A stretch of 41,615 nt of DNA, from contig DBZJ01000074.1 in assembly GCA_002311635.1 (NCBI GenBank), positions 1 through 41,615 on the forward strand. The letters are read 5' to 3'. Source of the stretch: Syntrophaceae bacterium UBA1163 (GTDB lineage Bacteria > Desulfobacterota > BSN033 > UBA1163). The first letter of the stretch is position 1. Each line of letters begins with the position of its first letter. Shown in pieces: positions 39,933-41,615 of the stretch. The position numbers and the translations under genes are program-made. A model generated the notes under the pieces. The model did no database searches. It saw only the letters and a list, made by a program, of their open reading frames with translations, and was not told where the DNA came from.

Positions 39933-40724
39933 ATGAAGAAGCCAATCATCACCTTACTCACCGACTTCGGCACCAAAGACCATTACGTGGCTTCGATGAA
40001 GGGCGCGATTTTGAATATCAACCCTCGGTGTCTCCTAGTCGACATTACACACCAGGTGAATCCGCAGGACATAGAAGAAGGCGCCTTTATACTGGCCAAT
40101 GCCTATTCTTATTTCCCAAAGGGAACGATTCATCTTTCGGTGGTGGACCCAGGGGTAGGGGGGATCAGGAGGCCCATTCTTGTCGTGACGCCACATTATT
40201 TTTTTGTGGGCCCCGACAATGGGCTCTTTACGCTCGTGGCACAGAGGGAGAAGATTAAACAGGTGGTGGTTCTCACCCAAAAGAAGTATTTTCTTTCAAA
40301 AATCAGCAGCACATTTCATGGAAGGGATATCTTTGCCCCGGTGGCTGCACATCTCTCTCTGGGTGTCAAGCCCAAGGCTTTTGGACACGAAATCAAATCC
40401 CTGAAAGAGCTTGGGCCTCGGAGACCCTTTGTCAAAGAAGGGAAATTATTCGGAGAGATCCTCCATATCGATGCGTTCGGAAACGTGATCAGCAATATTG
40501 ATGAGGAAAAACTTCTTCGGTTCGTTCAAAGTAGATCTTTTGCCATTTGTGCAGGAAGGAAAGTTATCTCGGGTTTGAAGAAAGGATACTGGGAGGGCAA
40601 GAAAGGCGAGCCCATCGCACTTTTGGGAAGCGGCGGGTTTGTCGAAATCTCTGTAAGGGAAGGGAATGCTCAAAAGATACTGAAGGTGAATAGGGGAGAT
40701 CAGATTATAATAAGCACCAAATAA
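39933..40724 (+). CDS. SAM hydrolase / SAM-dependent hydroxide adenosyltransferase (DUF62 family)
   Basis: 263 residues of the fluorinase-like family. The N-terminal TLLTDFGTKDHYVASMKGAI, VVDPGVGG, and FFVGPDNGLFTLV bind SAM; FHGRDIFAPVAAHLSLG carries the HGRD motif that selects water over halide in SAM hydroxide adenosyltransferases. GEILHIDAFGNVISNID lies in the C-terminal barrel. It forms adenosine and methionine from SAM. It starts 17 bases after mtnA, so both adjacent genes act on SAM or methylthio-nucleoside metabolism. Confidence 0.92.
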   Translation: MKKPIITLLTDFGTKDHYVASMKGAILNINPRCLLVDITHQVNPQDIEEGAFILANAYSYFPKGTIHLSVVDPGVGGIRRPILVVTPHYFFVGPDNGLFTLVAQREKIKQVVVLTQKKYFLSKISSTFHGRDIFAPVAAHLSLGVKPKAFGHEIKSLKELGPRRPFVKEGKLFGEILHIDAFGNVISNIDEEKLLRFVQSRSFAICAGRKVISGLKKGYWEGKKGEPIALLGSGGFVEISVREGNAQKILKVNRGDQIIISTK

Positions 40725-40773
40725 CATGCCCCGTACTTAATATAATGCGGGAAAAATTCCCTTCGCTTTGATT

Positions 40774-40835
40774 GTCATTTCGGGCTTGACCCGGAATCCA
40801 GGGGAAGGCTGGATTCCTGCTTCCGCAGGAATGAC
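40774..40835. repeat. Palindromic repeat, GTCATT...AATGAC type
   Basis: 62 bases that begin GTCATTTCGGGCTTGACCCG and end GCAGGAATGAC. It contains two hairpins (TCGGG-CTTGA-CCCGG and CCTGC-TTCC-GCAGG) and CCGGAATCCA facing TGGATTCC. It resembles the short copy at 29359-29386. The reading frame of the next gene runs back through it, but that part is not coding. Confidence 0.75.
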
Positions 40836-40905
40836 CGCAACAAGAACTATTGAGAATTGGATGGGTGAGGGGGCCGAAAAAACGAATAGGGAGATAGGGT
40901 GCGCC

Positions 40906-41604
40906 ATGGTATCGAATAAGGCTCAAGACATTCCTCCATTCATTGTGATGGATGTTCTGGAAAAGGCTCAAGAACTGGAGAGAAATGGGGAGCATATCAT
41001 CCATTTAGAAGTAGGGGAGCCGGATTTCGACACTCCGGAATGTATCAATGAGGCTTGTTATCGTGCAATCCGTGAGGGGAAGACCCATTATACGCACAGC
41101 CTGGGGTTGATCGAGCTACGGGAAGCCATTGCAGAAGATTACTTGAAAAAATATGGGGTGAAGGTTTCCCCCGAACAAATTCTTGTTGCTTCAGGAACCT
41201 CTCCGGCCATGCTCCTTCTCTTTGCTGCCCTCTTAGAATCTGGGGATGAGGTTATCCTGTCCAATCCCTATTATCCATGTTATCCCAATATCATTCGGTT
41301 TGTTGATGGATCTCCTGTTTTTGTCAAGGTGATGGAAGAGGAAGGGTTCCAGTATCTTCCGGAGATGATCGAGGAGAAATTGAGGCCAAGGGTGAAAGGG
41401 ATCATGATCAATTCACCTTCCAATCCCACTGGAAATTTGATGCCTGCGGAAAGGATGAGAGAGATTGCTCGTTTCTCTCCTTTTATCATCTCGGACGAAA
41501 TTTATCATGGGTTGGTCTATGAAGGGGAGGTCCATACAATTCTTGAGTTCACAGACCGCGCTTTTGTGATCAACGGGTTTTCAAAACTTTATGGGTTCCT
41601 CTAA
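40906..41604 (+). CDS. Aminotransferase class I/II, truncated or cut at the window end
   Basis: 232 residues from the ATG at 40906, against about 390 expected. The fold-type I aminotransferase pattern is clear: LEVGEPDFDTPECINEA, THYTHSLGLIELREAIAEDY, LVASGTSPAMLLLFAAL, NPYYPCYPNIIRF, INSPSNPTGNL, and ISDEIYHGLVYEG with the PLP-binding Asp and Tyr. The PLP lysine is in INGFSKLYG. Instead of the expected MTGWR, the frame reads FL and stops at 41602-41604, 11 bases before the window end. This may be a frameshift, a real truncation or an end-of-sequence artefact. Confidence 0.85.
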   Translation: MVSNKAQDIPPFIVMDVLEKAQELERNGEHIIHLEVGEPDFDTPECINEACYRAIREGKTHYTHSLGLIELREAIAEDYLKKYGVKVSPEQILVASGTSPAMLLLFAALLESGDEVILSNPYYPCYPNIIRFVDGSPVFVKVMEEEGFQYLPEMIEEKLRPRVKGIMINSPSNPTGNLMPAERMREIARFSPFIISDEIYHGLVYEGEVHTILEFTDRAFVINGFSKLYGFL

Positions 41605-41615
41605 AAATTAGCTAA

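Noticed and set aside
40768..40905. Upstream extension of the aminotransferase frame
   Set aside because: The extension translates a palindromic repeat; the ATG at 40906 begins the conserved sequence and has a ribosome binding site.

Overview
The window looks like chromosomal DNA of an uncultured Gram-negative anaerobe, most probably a member of the Desulfobacterota (former Deltaproteobacteria, Syntrophobacterales-like). The basis is gene content and style, not a database match: an ftsH-folP-glmM-pdxJ cluster, LPS genes (gmhA, an LpxL-type acyltransferase, a Kdo-kinase-like protein), short Spy/ZraP and hybrid-cluster-associated proteins, FNR-type and sigma54 promoters, a decayed hopanoid C-3 methylase, and many short palindromic repeats between genes. 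GC looks intermediate, apart from one GC-rich adaptor gene at 21.1-22.5 kb. No rRNA, CRISPR array, insertion sequence with a transposase, or prophage is visible.

1-10 kb. A minus-strand operon runs ftsH, folP (long form), glmM, pdxJ (cut by the window edge). It lacks the cdaA/ybbR pair often found between folP and glmM. Divergent from ftsH is a Crp/Fnr-type regulator. Then come a 3-hydroxyisobutyryl-CoA-hydrolase-like gene and, divergently, a 3-hydroxyacyl-CoA dehydrogenase followed by a MATE transporter.

10-12.1 kb. A palindromic repeat element precedes two transcription units. Each has an FNR-type box (TTGAC-N4-GTCAA or TTGAT-N4-GTCAA) in class II position, followed by a -10 element. They encode a YgbA-family protein and, in a second operon, a 45-residue zinc-ribbon protein, a small heme-copper-oxidase-like membrane protein, a DUF1858 redox-disulfide protein and a cupin. 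This reads as a small nitrosative or redox stress regulon, possibly controlled by the Crp/Fnr protein at 5.6 kb, which has the FNR-type E-x-x-S-R recognition residues but no iron-sulfur cysteines.

12-18.5 kb. A minus-strand operon (LpxL-like acyltransferase, gmhA, GalT-like, ppx/gppA) faces a membrane sulfatase/LtaS-type protein and an IscU/NifU scaffold gene.

18.5-23.3 kb. A near-consensus sigma54 promoter drives a ZraP/Spy-like periplasmic protein with a His-rich tail. It is followed by a membrane protein, a small coiled-coil membrane protein with a paralog at 34.6 kb, an orphan MacA-like adaptor and a frameshifted, truncated hpnR remnant.

23.3-29.3 kb. argS, a Memo-family gene, a glycine-rich RRM protein and rpoD, then a small gene behind a second sigma54-like site.

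29.4-34.4 kb. An accessory-looking stretch of small proteins (PilZ, DUF2971, ribbon-helix-helix, lipoprotein, membrane proteins, histidine phosphatase, lipoprotein-like hydrolase) with duplicated gene fragments, ending at a tRNA-Arg(CCG) gene.

34.6-41.6 kb. Coiled-coil paralog, alpha/beta hydrolase, Kdo-kinase-like gene, gatB, a GIY-YIG nuclease gene bracketed by inverted repeats, mtnA, a SAM hydrolase, and an aminotransferase whose frame stops just after its PLP lysine near the window end.
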